NCBI RefSeq assembly: GCF_003369915.1
Contig: NC_046675.1
Location: 12,896,001-12,960,000, forward strand
Direction of reading: 5' to 3'
Origin: Drosophila miranda
Lineage: Eukaryota > Arthropoda > Insecta > Diptera > Drosophilidae
Length of the DNA stretch: 64,000 bases
Part shown: positions 1 through 12,292 of the stretch, piece by piece
Layout: every line of letters begins with the position of its first letter
Position numbering within the stretch: position 1 is the first letter of the stretch
Notes under the pieces: model-generated
What the model saw: only the letters and a program-made list of their open reading frames with translations
Database searches by the model: none
What the model was told of the DNA's origin: nothing
Made by a program: the position numbers and the translations under genes

Positions 1-835
1 ATGGTGCAGATCAAGTAGATGACGCCCCGAGACGCATTGCAGTTGGGCTGCAAGCCGGTGTAGGCGCAGTGCAGGAACATCAGCAGGAATTGGACCAGCT
101 GGGTGAGGGTCAGGTACTTCTTCCACCAGAGGCTCTCCTGGAGATTGCGGCTCTGGGAGGAGGCATAGTAGTAGCCGTACATCACGATGTGCACCAGCAC
201 ATTGAACATGCAGATGAAGTAGACATGGCCGCCATGGCCATAGAATCGGATCAGCAGGTGCGTGGTCACCGCCATGAATACGTGATGGAAGACGTGCAGG
301 AAGGTGATCTGGCGCTGCTTCTTGCGCAGCACGAAAAACACTGTGTCCATTAGGTCGAGCACCTTGTTGAGGTGGTACACATAGGACAGGGTGCGCTCCG
401 TTGACTTCATTGGGTGATCCTGCGGCAGGACGGTCATACAGCTCAAATTGTATGGCCTGGCCACGAATATCAGATGGAAGCCCTGGTCGGTGGCCAAACA
501 GACTCCAGTTAATGAATGGGAAATACCTTCTTGAGCCGGCTTACCCATATTAGCATGACCGTGTTGTACAGGACCTGGACGATGTTGTACACCTTGAGGA
601 CTCCTCGCAGCTGAAGAGCCTCATGCCTTGCCATAAACTGCCCCCCCAGCTTCAGGACAAACAGGAGATAGAGTGCGATTATGGTCGCCAGGGGCCAGGC
701 ACTGTTGACCAGCGGCAGTGGGACAGGATCCGCATAGGGTTTGTCGAAGACCTCGAACATTTCCGTGCCGTACTTAAGGGGGTCCGTCCAGAGACTAGTC
801 CCAGAAATGTACCTTTGCTTTATAGTGTCTGCCAT
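1..835 (-). CDS. ELOVL-family very-long-chain fatty acid elongase, copy 1 (3' end beyond window)
   Basis: Condensing enzyme of the ELO family, which adds malonyl-derived C2 units to fatty acyl-CoA in the ER membrane. Exon 1 is 835-545 (97 codons, ends TGG before GTAAGC). Exon 2 starts at 482 after ACCAG and stays open to the window edge, so the C-terminus is missing. The join is phase 0. Visible marks are the N-terminal block ending in LRGVLKVYNIVQVLYN, the DTVFFVLRKK block, and the histidine box HVFHH at about residues 160-164, followed by several hydrophobic segments. A second ELO gene in the same orientation lies immediately upstream at 1504-2429, so this is a tandem pair. Family assignment is firm; substrate chain length cannot be read from sequence. 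Confidence 0.93.
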
Positions 836-1434
836 TGGTTGCGTTCCTCATTGATAAGTGCATGCAAATCGTGTGCTAATGGGCCGTATGGAAATCCAAT
901 TGCTTTCCAGTGCTTCAGCAAAGCAGGCGGAATGGAGTGGACTACAAAACCTCGGAAACTATCGTCAAATCAACATATTACCCTGGGCCTACATAGATGT
1001 GTACATATGTACTTTATTGGCGGAAGCAAAGTAATATTCATGAGCCAGATAAAATATTGTGTGCCTTGCATTTGAAAAATAAGAAAAAGCATACATTTCA
1101 GACACCTACAATGCGTCGGACCTCCCACAGATGTATATATTTGAAATTGTTCTGCACTTTTACCAATAATTCTAATTCTAATTTATTTTACGATTCAACT
1201 TCTTTCTTTTTAGTTTGAAGTTATTTATTTGGTTGCTATTCTGCTACTTTTGTACAGCAATTTTTAGCAAAAGTTTAAGTATCTTATTCCATCTTATGTG
1301 GAGTAGTGAAAGAGTAGAGTAAAAGCAGAGTCCATTTAGTAAAGGTAGAGTAAGGGTGTGTATCCTTTTTTGTACTATTATGATCCGAAGATTTTAAGTC
1401 TTGAGTATGGAGAGGCTCTTATTGAATTGTGTGG

Positions 1435-1440
1435 TTTATT
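1435..1440 (-). promoter_or_regulatory. Poly(A) signal of elongase copy 2
   Basis: Reads AATAAA on the minus strand, 64 nt past the stop codon of the elongase at 1504-2429. Confidence 0.55.
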
Positions 1441-1503
1441 GGAATTTTTAGATCGCTTAACAAATATTTAAATAATACATCTGAAGGCTTAGGCATCCAG
1501 CAT

Positions 1504-2429
1504 TCATTGCACCTTTCGCTTCGACGTCTTCTTCTTGGGCAGTATGTAGGCCTTTATGTAGAAATTAATGAACAGAGGGATGAATGTGATGGCGACGAGG
1601 CCGCCATAGACTGGCACCGCGCGGGATGCATTGCAGTCGGGCTGCCGTAGGGTGTAGATGCAGTGAACGAGGATAATGACAAACTGGACGAGCTGAACGA
1701 TGGTGATGTACTGCTTGAACCAGACTTTTGCCTGGCCATCCCTGCGTACGGAGGAAACGTAGTAGTAGGTGTACATGAGCACGTGCACGAGGACGTTGAA
1801 GAAGCAGAGGAAGAAGCCATGGCCGCCGTGTCCATGGAAACGTATGTACAGGAAACAGAAGTACGGCATGAAGGCGTGATGGAAGATGTGCAGGAATGAC
1901 AAGTGCCTGTGCTTCTTGCGCAGCACGAAGAAGACGGTGTCCAGCAGGTCCAGCAACTTGTTGATGAAATACGAGTAGGTTAGCCAGCGCTCTGTGTTCT
2001 TCCACTCGTGATCCAGCGGCAGGTTGACGATGCATTTGAGGTTGTAGGTTTTCAGCATAAGGTAAAAGCTCTGCGAGAGACACAAACATTACTCGGGGTC
2101 CCATCTGTGCGTCAAACCTGATCACCCACGCCCACAAGCATTATGCCGTTGTACAGGACCTGCACGATGTTGTAGACCTTGATCACGCCGCGCAGATCGA
2201 AGGGCTCCCGGTGCTCCATCAGCTGCCTGCCCACCTTCAGCACGAACAGCAGGTAGGCTGCCAGTATGACCAGGGTGGGCCAGTGGCTGTCCAAAAGGGG
2301 CGCCCGAAAGGGATCTACGGGTGGAGCGTTCAGTATCTCAAACATTGCGGATCTCGGTGCGCCCTGGGTGTCGGCGATCGGGCGACTAGTCAATACTCGG
2401 CCCACAATGCTCGACCATGCGCCTCTCAT
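1504..2429 (-). CDS. ELOVL-family very-long-chain fatty acid elongase, copy 2
   Basis: Complete ELO gene with two exons: 2429-2130 and 2070-1504. The donor is GTGGGT and the acceptor CTCGCAG. The splice is phase 0, matching the paralogue at 1-835, and yields 288 aa. Key features are LRGVIKVYNIVQVLYN near residue 85, the DTVFFVLRKK motif, the histidine box HIFHH at about 161-165, and a lysine-rich C-terminus ending KRKVQ that fits a KxKxx ER-retrieval signal. An internal ATG at 2345 (MFEILN) has a good context and aligns with the MFEV of copy 1, so the first 28 residues may not be translated. An AATAAA signal on the minus strand lies at 1440-1435. It probably acts in the ER membrane on fatty acyl-CoA. 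Confidence 0.93.
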
Positions 2430-4780
2430 TTACAATTTTAATGCCAGAATTATCGCATTTAGGTTCCACTCGGTGCACTAGGCTAATCTATTGCGTCCCA
2501 AATGTACTTATGCAGTACTTGGGCCTCCACGTGGGGTAGGCATGTGGAGCCATGATGCATTATCTAGTACTAAATTACTATCTCTCTGTGTATTGGCATT
2601 CACAGTAGACTCTCCAGCCATCGACATTGTTATGGCAATGCTCTCCTCTTAATCATTACCAATACAGCCCGACTTTCCGGGTCCTTCGTAACTTTAAACA
2701 TGATTACGGGAATTCCATTAAAAGTTTTATACGGGCTTGGGCTGTGGAAATGTTGGAAAATCACGCATACGCAAAAAAGGGAGAGAGACCCGTGAAAGGG
2801 GAAAGGGGGTGTGGGGTGTGCGCAAATAGCGCTGCCGCGGTTCTAGTCGAAACGGATGCGGAAATGGGATGTAAATAAGCACCGCCATTGCACGCACATC
2901 CTGCGCAACGAACGTCAGAAGTCAGCAAATTCAGGTCCCAACAAATTCGATGCATACGGAATTATGTACAGCCCCCCCCCACACTGTGCCAGCTAGCCAA
3001 CACAGATTATAATTGAACAAATGCAATATGTGTATATAACCGTGTTTGTATCAGCTTAAAGCGATCATAGAGACAATGTCCGGCCGTATCGATGGTCGCC
3101 GAATATTAAGGAACAAACTCTGCTTCTGGTGCGATGCTTTGGGTGACTCTTCCTAACTGGCAGCTCCAGACTTTAGTATACAGTAGATGAAATGCAATAT
3201 AAACATGAAAATGTATTGCGGCTCCTTTCGTATGCTTTCAATGAATATTTGTTCGTTTCCAATGCCGTTCATGGGGCCTTCCATTAGCAGTCGTTGCCAA
3301 ATTGCTCAACTTTTTAAGTGCTTTGATTTGCATTGAGAGTTTTTTTCGTGGGGCAAGTGAGGTAGGGACCGGGTCTGGCCATTAAACAGGGCTTGGCTTG
3401 GCAAGTGCATCTCTGGCCCTATCTTCAACTGTATCTGCAGCCCTCTGTAAACGACCTTTGGTGTTGGGGCTGGGCTGGTTTGTCGCTGGTTTAGTCCCGA
3501 CTCGTCTTCGCATTAACGCCATTAGGCCAATTTGGCACTGTGCCCTGACCCCGGAATGCGCACGGAGAACTTTCCCCAAACAAAGGTAGCAAACTATGGC
3601 CACGATGCCGATGCTGGCATAGTTTTTTGCCTCCCAGAAGCAGCAGCAGTTCCGTTCCGTTCCACACCACGCCACTCGCATGCCAATGCACGTGTAAATA
3701 AAAGTCAAGTGAGAAAAACAAATAAATTAGAGGCGCATCCTCTTCTTGTTGGTCCTCGCTGGCTGGCAACAAACATTCCTCTTCGTTATTGCGCGACTGG
3801 CTTTAATTACGACACCAGGCGGGGGGGCCAGGGAGAAGCAGGAGGAGCAGCTGCTTCCCAACCAGGGATTCGACTCTTGCCACCGCTGGCTCAGCATGTT
3901 CAATTTATGTTTATTTGAAAGCTGTTGCACTTGACTAATGTTCCATGGCGGGACATCCTCCTCGAGTCCTGGTGCTGACCAGCGTCGTGGCGTGTGGTTG
4001 GAGTGGGCTCTCGCCTGTTGCTGGATCAAAGCCATTCCACACGGAGGCTTACCCCTTGAACAGTAGTTTCTGTGGAATCTTAGGGCAAAGTACACACATT
4101 ACTTACCCAAGGAATGTGTTCTGCCCTCTGGGATGAGTCAATCGATACGTCGTGGATTTGGAGCACCATCCAAACTAAATTTGATTGTAATCGACGGCGC
4201 ATTTGATTTATTAGTTTTCTCATTAAACAAATTGCCGAACAATGCAGGCCAAGAACAGTACATCGACTATACTTACGCTTATTCAAGTAGATTGATGGTC
4301 ATTTCATTCGTGTAAACACATCCATTGACGCAAATTTGAATAAACATTTTCATTAGCAAAATGTCCATGAGTCCCCGGAGACAGCCAGTGCCTGATGGCC
4401 GATGTCCAGATATCCATCCTGGCCAGACAATCACTTGGCTTCAATTGGTTTTTGACTTGGCATTTGAATTTTGGCCTTCAGTATTCAGTATTTCCATACG
4501 ATACCGCCCACAGTGACACTTCATAGCCAGGCCCAACTAGTAATTGGCCATAATCATTCGGTAATGATCTGGTAGCGGTTCTAATTGCGGTGTTCCATTA
4601 GGAGTGGCTAAAGGGCAGCGGCCATTGAACTTTGGCGGCGCTCGTTTCATGAACCCTCTTTCAAATATTGGGAAACGAAATTTGCAAGTGATATCGCTGA
4701 AATCGATAGTTATTTACACTATTACACTACACTAATTTATGACGTAATGTCTGAGTTGTTTTTTGGCGTTTTACAGTACT
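2430..4780. other. Intergenic DNA, no gene seen
   Basis: AT-rich intergenic sequence with short C and G runs, such as the C tract near 2972. Open frames here are short, lack Drosophila codon bias and overlap on both strands. No RNA gene or mobile element is recognisable. Confidence 0.5.
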
Positions 4781-4782
4781 GT

Positions 4783-5459
4783 GGACTCTAGCCTCAAAAA
4801 GAAAATGCAAAAGTTTAATAAACAAATAATTATAGATGTACTATCACCAGGTCTTGTGTTCACCCTGGACGTCTCTCTTCCGGACGTCTTTTTGCTGAAA
4901 CTTTTGATATACAGGTATCTAGGTATCCAACCAGTTGCAACGTGTTTATACAGAATTTATTCTGTTTCAGCGCCCACGCCGGACGATCCGCCACCTAATA
5001 ATGATGTGAGGGACCGCTTGGTCTATAGGAAACTAGTTGGGCTCACCCAGACGCTTGAGCCGGACGATCTGCAGCCTCGGAACGATTGGTTAGCAGCTTA
5101 GGCAGTACTATGTATATGTGGGAGATGTCGTGGATGTCCTCAAGCTGCCACCTGATATCATGGAAGTGGACCACGATCCCTCAACGTATGGGAGCATCGT
5201 CGACGGTGCCTGTAAGTGTACGTGTATGCCATTGAAAATACAGTTTAATACTCCGTTTCCATACCCCAGCCAACAACCGAGCAGCCGATCACCTTGAGTT
5301 ACCTGAGACCATGGACTTAATGGGAATGGTAAATCAAGAAATCGAACGCCAACTTTGCTGAAACGGACGCAATCACATCTTCTCGTTGAAGTCTTTGGTC
5401 ACCAAAAGGGCAGTGCTACTAGCCGCATTGGGCAATATTGATTTAGAAATTATAAAATG
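4783..5459 (+). pseudogene. Broken protein-coding gene relic of unknown family
   Basis: Several coding-like pieces can be joined only with lesions. A first piece ends before a 56-nt GT..TTTCAG intron (about 4914-4969). The next piece (PTPDDPPPNNDVRDRL) runs to a stop at 5099. A coding-like stretch then resumes in another frame at about 5100 (YYVYVGDVVDVLKLPPD), so a 1- or 4-nt frameshift lies near 5090-5100. A GTAAGT..CCCCAG intron (about 5213-5270) leads to a segment containing ELPETMDLMGM, an in-frame TGA near 5359, and a further open stretch to a TGA at about 5457. I do not recognise the protein. It could be a real gene damaged by assembly error, but two independent lesions favour a pseudogene. 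Confidence 0.45.
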
Positions 5460-5544
5460 AAAACCCTTGAAACATGTTCTGTTCTATAATGATTGTTTTA
5501 ATACTGTGGTTTACATTTTCTTTGGAATATTTGGTCACCACGTG

Positions 5545-6129
5545 TTATTCGGGCAATCCAGAGTCTTCTTTCTTGTCTGTGGTATCTTTGTCCTTGTAGG
5601 TGGCATCTTTGTCCTTGTCTGTGGCATCTTTTTCCTTGTCTGTGGTATCTTTCTCCTTGTCTGTGGCATCTTTGTCCTTGTCCTTATCCGAACGCGTTCT
5701 GTCTGGCACCATGTCAGCCAGGAGATCGACATTGCGCTGAAAAGCCATAACGTCTTCATCCATGATTTCGGGAATATCCCAATAGTTGTCCTCAGTCTTA
5801 AAGGGCTCTGCCATTTTGGAGTCAGTATCGACGAGCACGCTGTTGGTGAACTGCCCACGAATCTTGTGGAAGAGCGCGATCTTCTGGGCCTTCTTCTTCC
5901 TTGCATTCATCATGGCCGTCTGGAAGGTGGGATCCATGGGGGAATCCGGCTTGCGCTCACTGGCAACCATGGCAGCCATTACGCGATGGTTGGTAAGCGG
6001 CATGTACTCCGGACTCTTAGCCCAAATTTTCTCGCAACGCTGGCAGAGGCCGACCACAAAATTGGTAGCCGGATTGATGCACATCTCGCATTTGATCACT
6101 GCAAAGAACGGAACTTTATTTGAACTCAT
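5545..6129 (-). CDS. Uncharacterised small CxxC protein with heptad-repeat acidic/basic tail
   Basis: Single-exon 194-aa frame. Near the N-terminus two cysteine pairs, CEMC and CQRC, are spaced 14 residues apart (about 14-33) and resemble a small zinc-binding knuckle. A conserved-looking middle part contains DNYWDIPEIMDEDVMAF. The last ~45 residues are six tandem units of seven amino acids with the pattern DKxKD(A/T)T, encoded by 21-bp DNA repeats at about 5555-5690. There is no signal peptide or membrane segment. It is divergent from CSN1 with starts about 470 bp apart, so the two may share an upstream region. I do not recognise the family. Coding status is supported by length, composition and absence of stops; function is unknown. 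Confidence 0.75.
   Translation of the reverse strand: MSSNKVPFFAVIKCEMCINPATNFVVGLCQRCEKIWAKSPEYMPLTNHRVMAAMVASERKPDSPMDPTFQTAMMNARKKKAQKIALFHKIRGQFTNSVLVDTDSKMAEPFKTEDNYWDIPEIMDEDVMAFQRNVDLLADMVPDRTRSDKDKDKDATDKEKDTTDKEKDATDKDKDATYKDKDTTDKKEDSGLPE
5550..5690 (-). repeat. 21-bp coding minisatellite (DKxKDAT heptads)
   Basis: About six copies of a 21-bp unit inside the 3' end of the CxxC protein gene, each encoding a seven-residue charged unit. Imperfect units (YKDKDTT, DKKEDSG) mark the 3' edge. Copy number is likely to vary between strains. Confidence 0.7.
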
Positions 6130-6482
6130 TTCGCTTGTCTTTGATTGTGTCTAGTGGAAAGTGCAATTGCTCTGAAGTGAGTAGCTCGTGCTGTGCTGGG
6201 GAAGCTGTGTGCGTCAGGAAAAACACTTTTAACGTGCCTTAGAGCGTTTACGAACACTGTTTCTCTAGCTCTGCCATCTTTAAAAAGCATTGGCGTTATC
6301 AGCACTGTTTTTTAAATCATTTCAAATCAAGTCTAGTGGAAAAAGGTCATAAAGAACATATCGAACAGGGTCTGCCCAGTCCTTTCAGAAGCTTTGGATG
6401 TTGCAGCAATCTATAAAACTTTTTTGCCAATAAGCTGAGTGCAGGGATGATTGAAAAAACATCGATGCATATTACATCGAAA

Positions 6483-6490
6483 CATCGATA
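6483..6490 (+). promoter_or_regulatory. DRE-like box upstream of CSN1
   Basis: CATCGATA, one base from the DREF site TATCGATA, lies 111 bp upstream of the CSN1 start codon. Further ATCGAT-containing words occur at 6460-6482. DREF sites are typical of housekeeping promoters. Confidence 0.4.
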
Positions 6491-6600
6491 ACAGCGATGT
6501 TTCTCCGGCTTGTCTCTGACAATCAAGTTTGATGAAGAATTTGCACTTCGCGTTAAAAATAACTAAAACTTACTAGATTTAAACAGCATTTCTACTCAAG

Positions 6601-8045
6601 ATGTCTGTGCCTGTGAATATGCCGCTCCCGATGCAGGTAAGCCTATGAGGATTACAGCTTTTCTTGATGCTGACAAATTTTTTCCAAACGAAAAGAACGC
6701 CATTGAACCCATGCCAGCGAATGCAGCACCGAAGGAGAAGATCGTGGCGGAGAACCCCAGCATAGATCTAGAGGTGTATGCCAATCGATACAACGGAATA
6801 GTACGACTGCAGCGCCTGATGCATGTGGCCGAGGTTTGCCCCATGCTGCGCGAGGAGGCGCTCAAAATGGCCATCACGTGCGTGCAGACCACGTACAACG
6901 TTAATATGTACACCTTTCTGCACAAGCAGTTGAGCGAATTGAACCCTACGTCGCCTGCAGAGCAGGTGCCAGCCGATTCGTTTGCGTACGATCCCGTCTG
7001 GGTGGAGACCAAGATGAAGGGGGCTGCCCTCCAGCTGGAGAAGATTAGTTCGGAGCTGAAGTTCTACCAGTCGAGATTGTTTAAGGAGAGCGCTCGGCGC
7101 AGCCTCGAAGAGATGGCCGACCTTTATCTGACCTGCGGAGATCTGGAAAGTGTCGAGGTATGCCACACTCGGATGTATGGGTACTGCACCGGCGTCGAGG
7201 ACATGATGGACATGCTGTTCGATATAATCCAGCTGCTAATTTATAGGCAGGACTGGGACCAAGCCGTGAGATACATAACGAAGACGAAGTCACTTGACGT
7301 GAAAATGGAGGTCCATGGGCCCAACGGCCCTTTTCACAAACGCCTCGAGTGCGTCGCCGGCCTGGCCGAGCTGCAGCAAAAGAACTACAAGGTGGCCGCC
7401 GAGCATTTCCTGAACGCCAACTTTGCCCACTGCGAGCAGTTTCTCTTATCGTCGGTCTCCCCCAACGATGTGGCTGTCTACGGCGGCCTCTGCGCTCTGG
7501 CCACCTTCGACAGGCCGGAGCTGAAGCACCGGGTGATTGCCTCCACATCGTTCAAGCTGTTCCTCGAGCAGGAGCCGCAGTTGCGCGACATTATCTTCAT
7601 GTTCCACGAGAGCAAGTTCGCCTCGTGCCTGACGCTGCTCGACGAGATTCGCGACAACCTCCTCGTGCAAATGTACATAGCACCGCACGTGAGCACTCTC
7701 TACGCGAAAATTCGCCAGCGCGCCATGATTCAGTACTTCAGTCCCTATCAGTCGGCCGACATGCACAAAATGGCCGTGGCCTTGAACACCTCGGTGGGCG
7801 ATCTGGAGAACGAGGTGGTGCAGCTGATTCAAGATGGCCACATCCAGGCCCGCATCGACTCGCACCACAAGATCCTCTACGCCAGAGAGGCCGATCAGCG
7901 CACCAGCAACTTCAAGCGTGCCCTGGCCTTGGAAAAGAAGTTTCAGCGCATCGCGAAGATGACCATGCTGCGTGCGGCTGTGCGCCACAGCAAAATCCAA
8001 GTGAAGAGCGACATCCGCACGGGCGGCAGCAAGCAGGCTCCATAA
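6601..8045 (+). CDS. CSN1: COP9 signalosome complex subunit 1 (CSN1)
   Basis: PCI-domain subunit of the COP9 signalosome, the complex that removes NEDD8 from cullins and so regulates cullin-RING ubiquitin ligases. Two exons: 6601-6636 (12 codons) and 6696-8045, phase 0, with donor GTAAGC and acceptor GAAAAG. The protein is 461 aa. An N-terminal helical-repeat (RPN7-like) region with RYNGIVRLQRLMHVAEVCP and LTCGDLESVEVCHTRMYGYC is followed by a PCI domain at about 290-415, with VALNTSVGDLENEVVQLIQDG and IDSHHKILYAREAD. The upstream in-frame ATG at 6645 is intronic and was rejected as the start. D. melanogaster has two paralogues, CSN1a and CSN1b; I cannot decide between them with certainty, though the length and full PCI favour CSN1b. 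An ATTAAA sits near 8070. Confidence 0.95.
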
Positions 8046-9860
8046 ACTCTTTGAATGTTGAGAACCATTAAATCATCTACTTAGTCGCCTACTGGCTCTT
8101 GCTTAAGATCGGGTCAGGGATTGCATTGCTCTTTTCAGCGTAGAACGAAACTCGTTTAATTTCTTAAATTGAAATTATGGTAATTTCCTGCAGTCATGCA
8201 AGCCTTCGCCTGCCTCTCGTGTCTGGCCCGGCCGGAGCCGATGACGAGGGAAGGCTGTCCTGCCACCTAGCTGGGTGCTTGATGGTTGTTGGCCAACCAA
8301 GAGAAGAGTCAAGTTCATAAATTTAAAGCCCAACCATAGTGGGTGGCCGCACTCACCGCTACCTCTCTCCGAGGTGGGGAAATGTTTTCCAATTCGAAGG
8401 TTAGGCTCCAGCTAATCGATACCTCTCCATGGAAATGGTGAGAGTGTTGATTTACGGCATTCCAGGCGCAATTATGACCCACAAAAGTCGCACATTAATG
8501 TGTCCAATTGAAGTGCCAGCTACCACAACACCGCTAGACAGAGACGAACAGACAAAAGGCGTCAGAAGTGGGGGATCCATGGAGCACTCGGTGGAAATCG
8601 AAGACCCCCTTGGCACATTGGCAACTTGTTAAGCTCGTTGTTCTCCCAATTGCTCCTGCAAGGGAGGCGTTTCATCGCCATCCACCGTTCATCAATCGCA
8701 TTTGAGGGGTCGTTTGCGTGGCCCGAGGGTCTGCGTCCTTGTTCCGATTTCAGCTCGCACAAAGGTGTCTCGATTCTGGGGACGAGTTTCCTGTATGAGA
8801 GGCCCGCTTCCTGCTCAACTAATCGATCCAGGATCAACTTGGTTCTATGGTTATGACATCGTTGCCCCCCACACCCCACACCCCATTTGACTGGCTTCCG
8901 GACTAACCGATGTCGGGCCCCACCCAGCCACTCCTGGTGTATATCTGCCGACCGCAGAGTCAAGCCAGGCAAATAACTTGGATCGCAAGCCAGAGCTCCT
9001 ACTCCGCACTAAAACCACGGCAATTTCTTTTGGGTATTCTCGGGTTGTTGCAGTGGCAGGGGCATGGCCAGGGTCTCCTCGCACAAACAACAAACGCACC
9101 AGCTGTGGGAGGGCCGGGAAGCTTTGGCTTTGTATGGAGATTGTGTTTGCCTATGTTGCAGCTCAAGTGTAAACATCATCTGGGCGAAAGGATGCCTGGC
9201 GTGTGGTTGGACACACTGTGAGAACACACTAAATCAATTATAAAATTTGCGCCCATTAGATCAGCTGTTTTTGGTGATGGGACACTAGAAGTCTAGTCTA
9301 AAGCAAATCGAAATCATTCGCAGAAATGCCTATATTATGCCGATTAAAATTCTTGCTATTTCTTTCAGTGCAAGTCCCTATCTCACATGCTAGGTCGTCC
9401 CCAGTGCCTGTTCTGTGGCCCAGTGTGTGCCCATGCGTTGGCTCCGGCTTCGCGCATCAGCGCAGGATGCCTTTGATTTCATTTCACTTCATTTCATTTT
9501 TTTGCTGGTGGAAGCAAACTCGCGGCCCAACCTCTTACCTTTAGCAGCGGCCGCAACCTGCCACAAGCCGCACTTTCCCTACTCATTCCACGGAGGAGCA
9601 AACCGAACCCAGCGGCCTGGAATGACGGGCGATGGTTCCACATAATTTTTGCTGTTCGGCTTCTTGATGCTGGGATTTGTGTAACTTACTTCATCGAATA
9701 TTAAAGAAGGCAAATGGCGACAGAGACGTAGGTCTGTCTGAGCCACACTTAGGGCCGGCAAAGTAGGATACCTACTCGATGAGGGGCCATCAGTTCCATT
9801 CCGATTCCCCCGACTCCCCAAAGAAATCGAATTTTTGTGTCTTTTTTGTTATGTTCTTTT
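8046..9860. other. Intergenic DNA between CSN1 and the Teh1 3' end
   Basis: CSN1 3' trailer followed by intergenic sequence. Only short overlapping open frames without codon bias are present. I see no RNA gene or mobile element. Confidence 0.5.
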
Positions 9861-9869
9861 TAATTTCCT

Positions 9870-12292
9870 TCAATAATATGTATGTCTCGTTTATTATTCA
9901 ATATGCGTTCTAGTTCTATTATTTTCGATTATTTCTCTCGTCATTATATTCTCGTATGTATAAATAAATGTTCACTGTCCGCTCCGAATGCTGGACATGC
10001 TCTCACCTGCTCGATTACAAAACGAATTTCGCCTCCAAGCCAATTTGCGGTGTATCAAAAATCATTGTGCAAATTTCGAAATTCAAATTTTGCTCATAAC
10101 AATTCATAATTTAATAACAATAATAGAAGGAATTATTCGAATCTTATTGCATTATTTTATTGTAACAACAAAACCAATCAACGATCCAGTGTGTGAGGGG
10201 GGCGGGGAGCGGAGGGGATGTGTGTAAAAAAATGGAAACGCAATGTTTTCGGGGCCCTTCCTGTTTTGGGTTTTCCTTAGTTTATTTTTTGTTGTTTTGT
10301 TTTTCGTCTGGTTTGCCTTGCTGGTGTCTTAAAAAATGTATTAAAATTATCTTAACTATCAAAATTATATGCACTCTGTTGTAGCTTCATTTGTTTCATT
10401 GAGTATTGCCCTCGAAAAGTTTCCATTACTCGTCCAATCACTAGTCAGCTTATATACATGTACTCTTATTATTCGTGTTGTTTCGTTACTATTTCTCATT
10501 CTCTGTTTTGTTATGCCTTAACTATGAACAGTTTGATATTACAAATATAATGCAATTATCCTTGATGCCGTCGTTAGCCATATCTCGTCCTTGTCTTAAG
10601 TTTAGTGAGTGGCATTTACATGTATCTACATGAATATCAAAAAACTATGCAGGTTCCTCTAATTCCAACAATGTTCTGCAGCTTATACAAATAAATGTTA
10701 ACATTCAATATCTCCTGCCTTCTGCCTTCTGCCGTCTGCCTCGTACTCCTCGTCCATACAAAGCCTCTGTATCTCAATGTGGAACAGAATAAGCGGTTTT
10801 TATGTAGTTACAAATTGGGCGCAGCGATTTTTAGTGGTGGAGTGATTGATAGCCAGGTTAAAGCGAAAGTGTTTGCCTTTCTCTTTCCTTTTAGAAATCA
10901 AATATTGTCAAGCACAAATTTGTGTGAGTGTGCGATCAGCCTCGAAACCAAAGATAATAATAATAACAACTACAGACCGTATTCGTATTCGTAATAAATG
11001 TGATTATCGTGATAGAACTACCTACATTACGCATAGATACTGATGTGGAAACGTGGAAATCCCTGGCGTGCTAGCTTGATTGATGGATGATTGAATCAAG
11101 AGTGAGAAGTAAATTGCTTTTCATAATTTTCATAATATCATATCTCTTTATATACCATTCAAATGATCACAGTCAAAAAACTTGCATTACTCAATTAATC
11201 GCTAAACATTTTCCTTCGTTTCCTTTCACAAAGACGGGACTCCAAATCAATAACGAACTGAATAACGATTTGACCAAATCTCTCTCAACTTGGGGCACTT
11301 TGTGAACGGGGGGGCGGGGGGCGGGGGCATTCGTCTAGGACGAAATTATTTCAAAATTCTACAACAGAACCCTAAAACGTTGAATTCCTATTTGTGGGCG
11401 GATCCTAATACGTAACTGAGGCGTGGCATGGCGTGTCTATATCTGATCTGTGTGGAGCAATTAACCGAAGCCTAAACTGTCTGCCGCTGGCCGAATTTCC
11501 ATTCCCTTCCGAATTTTCATTTGCATTTTTAGTGGATCTGGTTGCTTTTGTTGTGTGGTATTTCTGTTATTACTAATGCATTACAAACTTATTCGTTACC
11601 TATGCAAAATTGTACACTTATATTTATATTCTGGTTTTGGTTTTGGTTTTCGTTTTCGTTTTTGTTTTTCTCATTCAGCGGTACAAAAATTATTCATTGC
11701 ATTTTTCTTTTGGTTTCCTCTGGTTTCCATAATGATTTCGGTTTTTAACTAAATTTACACATTGCCTAATTTGCATCCTTTAATTCGTACACACAGATAC
11801 GGCTACAATACAAATACTCGTGTACATAATATGCCACTCCACTCCACTCATGCCGTGGCTTATAGCTAGGTTTTCCTTTCCTTTCTTTTCTTTGCTTTTT
11901 CTGTTTTCCATTTCCATTTCCCATGTGGTAACCCTTTGGTTTCTCCTTCACTTTGCTTGGTTTAAAAATCATTTACTCGTATGCTAAAAAGTAACTAAAT
12001 TTAATCAATCTTAGGAATTATTCAGTTGGATCAATTATGAATTTCTGTGTGTGTCATCTGATTTCTGTTCTGCTAGTTTTCCCCCAAAACCTCTGATAGT
12101 GTCTGTCTGCACAGAGTCTCTCCACTCCACTCCACTCTTCTCTGTTCGGATTTCGATTGGGATTGACACTGAGTTGGAAGAACAAAGAGATTATCCGTAG
12201 CTGGTTCCGCAGGGTGTCGCTATTAGGCTCTGCTAGAAGTCGCTACTCGTTGATGGATTCCCCAAATTGCTCTCCACAGTGTCGTCCTTATG
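9870..12292 (-). other. Teh1: Probable long 3' UTR of Teh1
   Basis: About 2.4 kb of stop-rich AT-rich DNA directly downstream (minus strand) of the Teh1 stop codon at 12295-12293. Several minus-strand AATAAA words occur, the most distal at 9895-9890. Neural Drosophila genes often have 3' UTRs of this length. The extent is an inference; no end of the transcript can be seen directly. Confidence 0.4.
9890..9895 (-). promoter_or_regulatory. Distal poly(A) signal candidate for Teh1
   Basis: AATAAA on the minus strand, the last one before the compositional change toward CSN1. Nearer AATAAA words in the same trailer could give shorter transcripts. Confidence 0.3.

Noticed and set aside
1565-2137. 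Minus-strand 190-codon frame over elongase copy 2
   Set aside because: Shifted frame of the elongase exon; the true frame carries the HIFHH box.
5467-6123. Plus-strand open frame of 218 codons
   Set aside because: Antisense shadow of the CxxC protein gene; its length comes from the 21-bp repeat having no stops in that frame.
7349-8071. Plus-strand 240-codon frame over CSN1, and minus-strand frames at 7081-8000
   Set aside because: Out-of-frame shadows of the CSN1 PCI exon with arginine- and histidine-rich composition and no domain.
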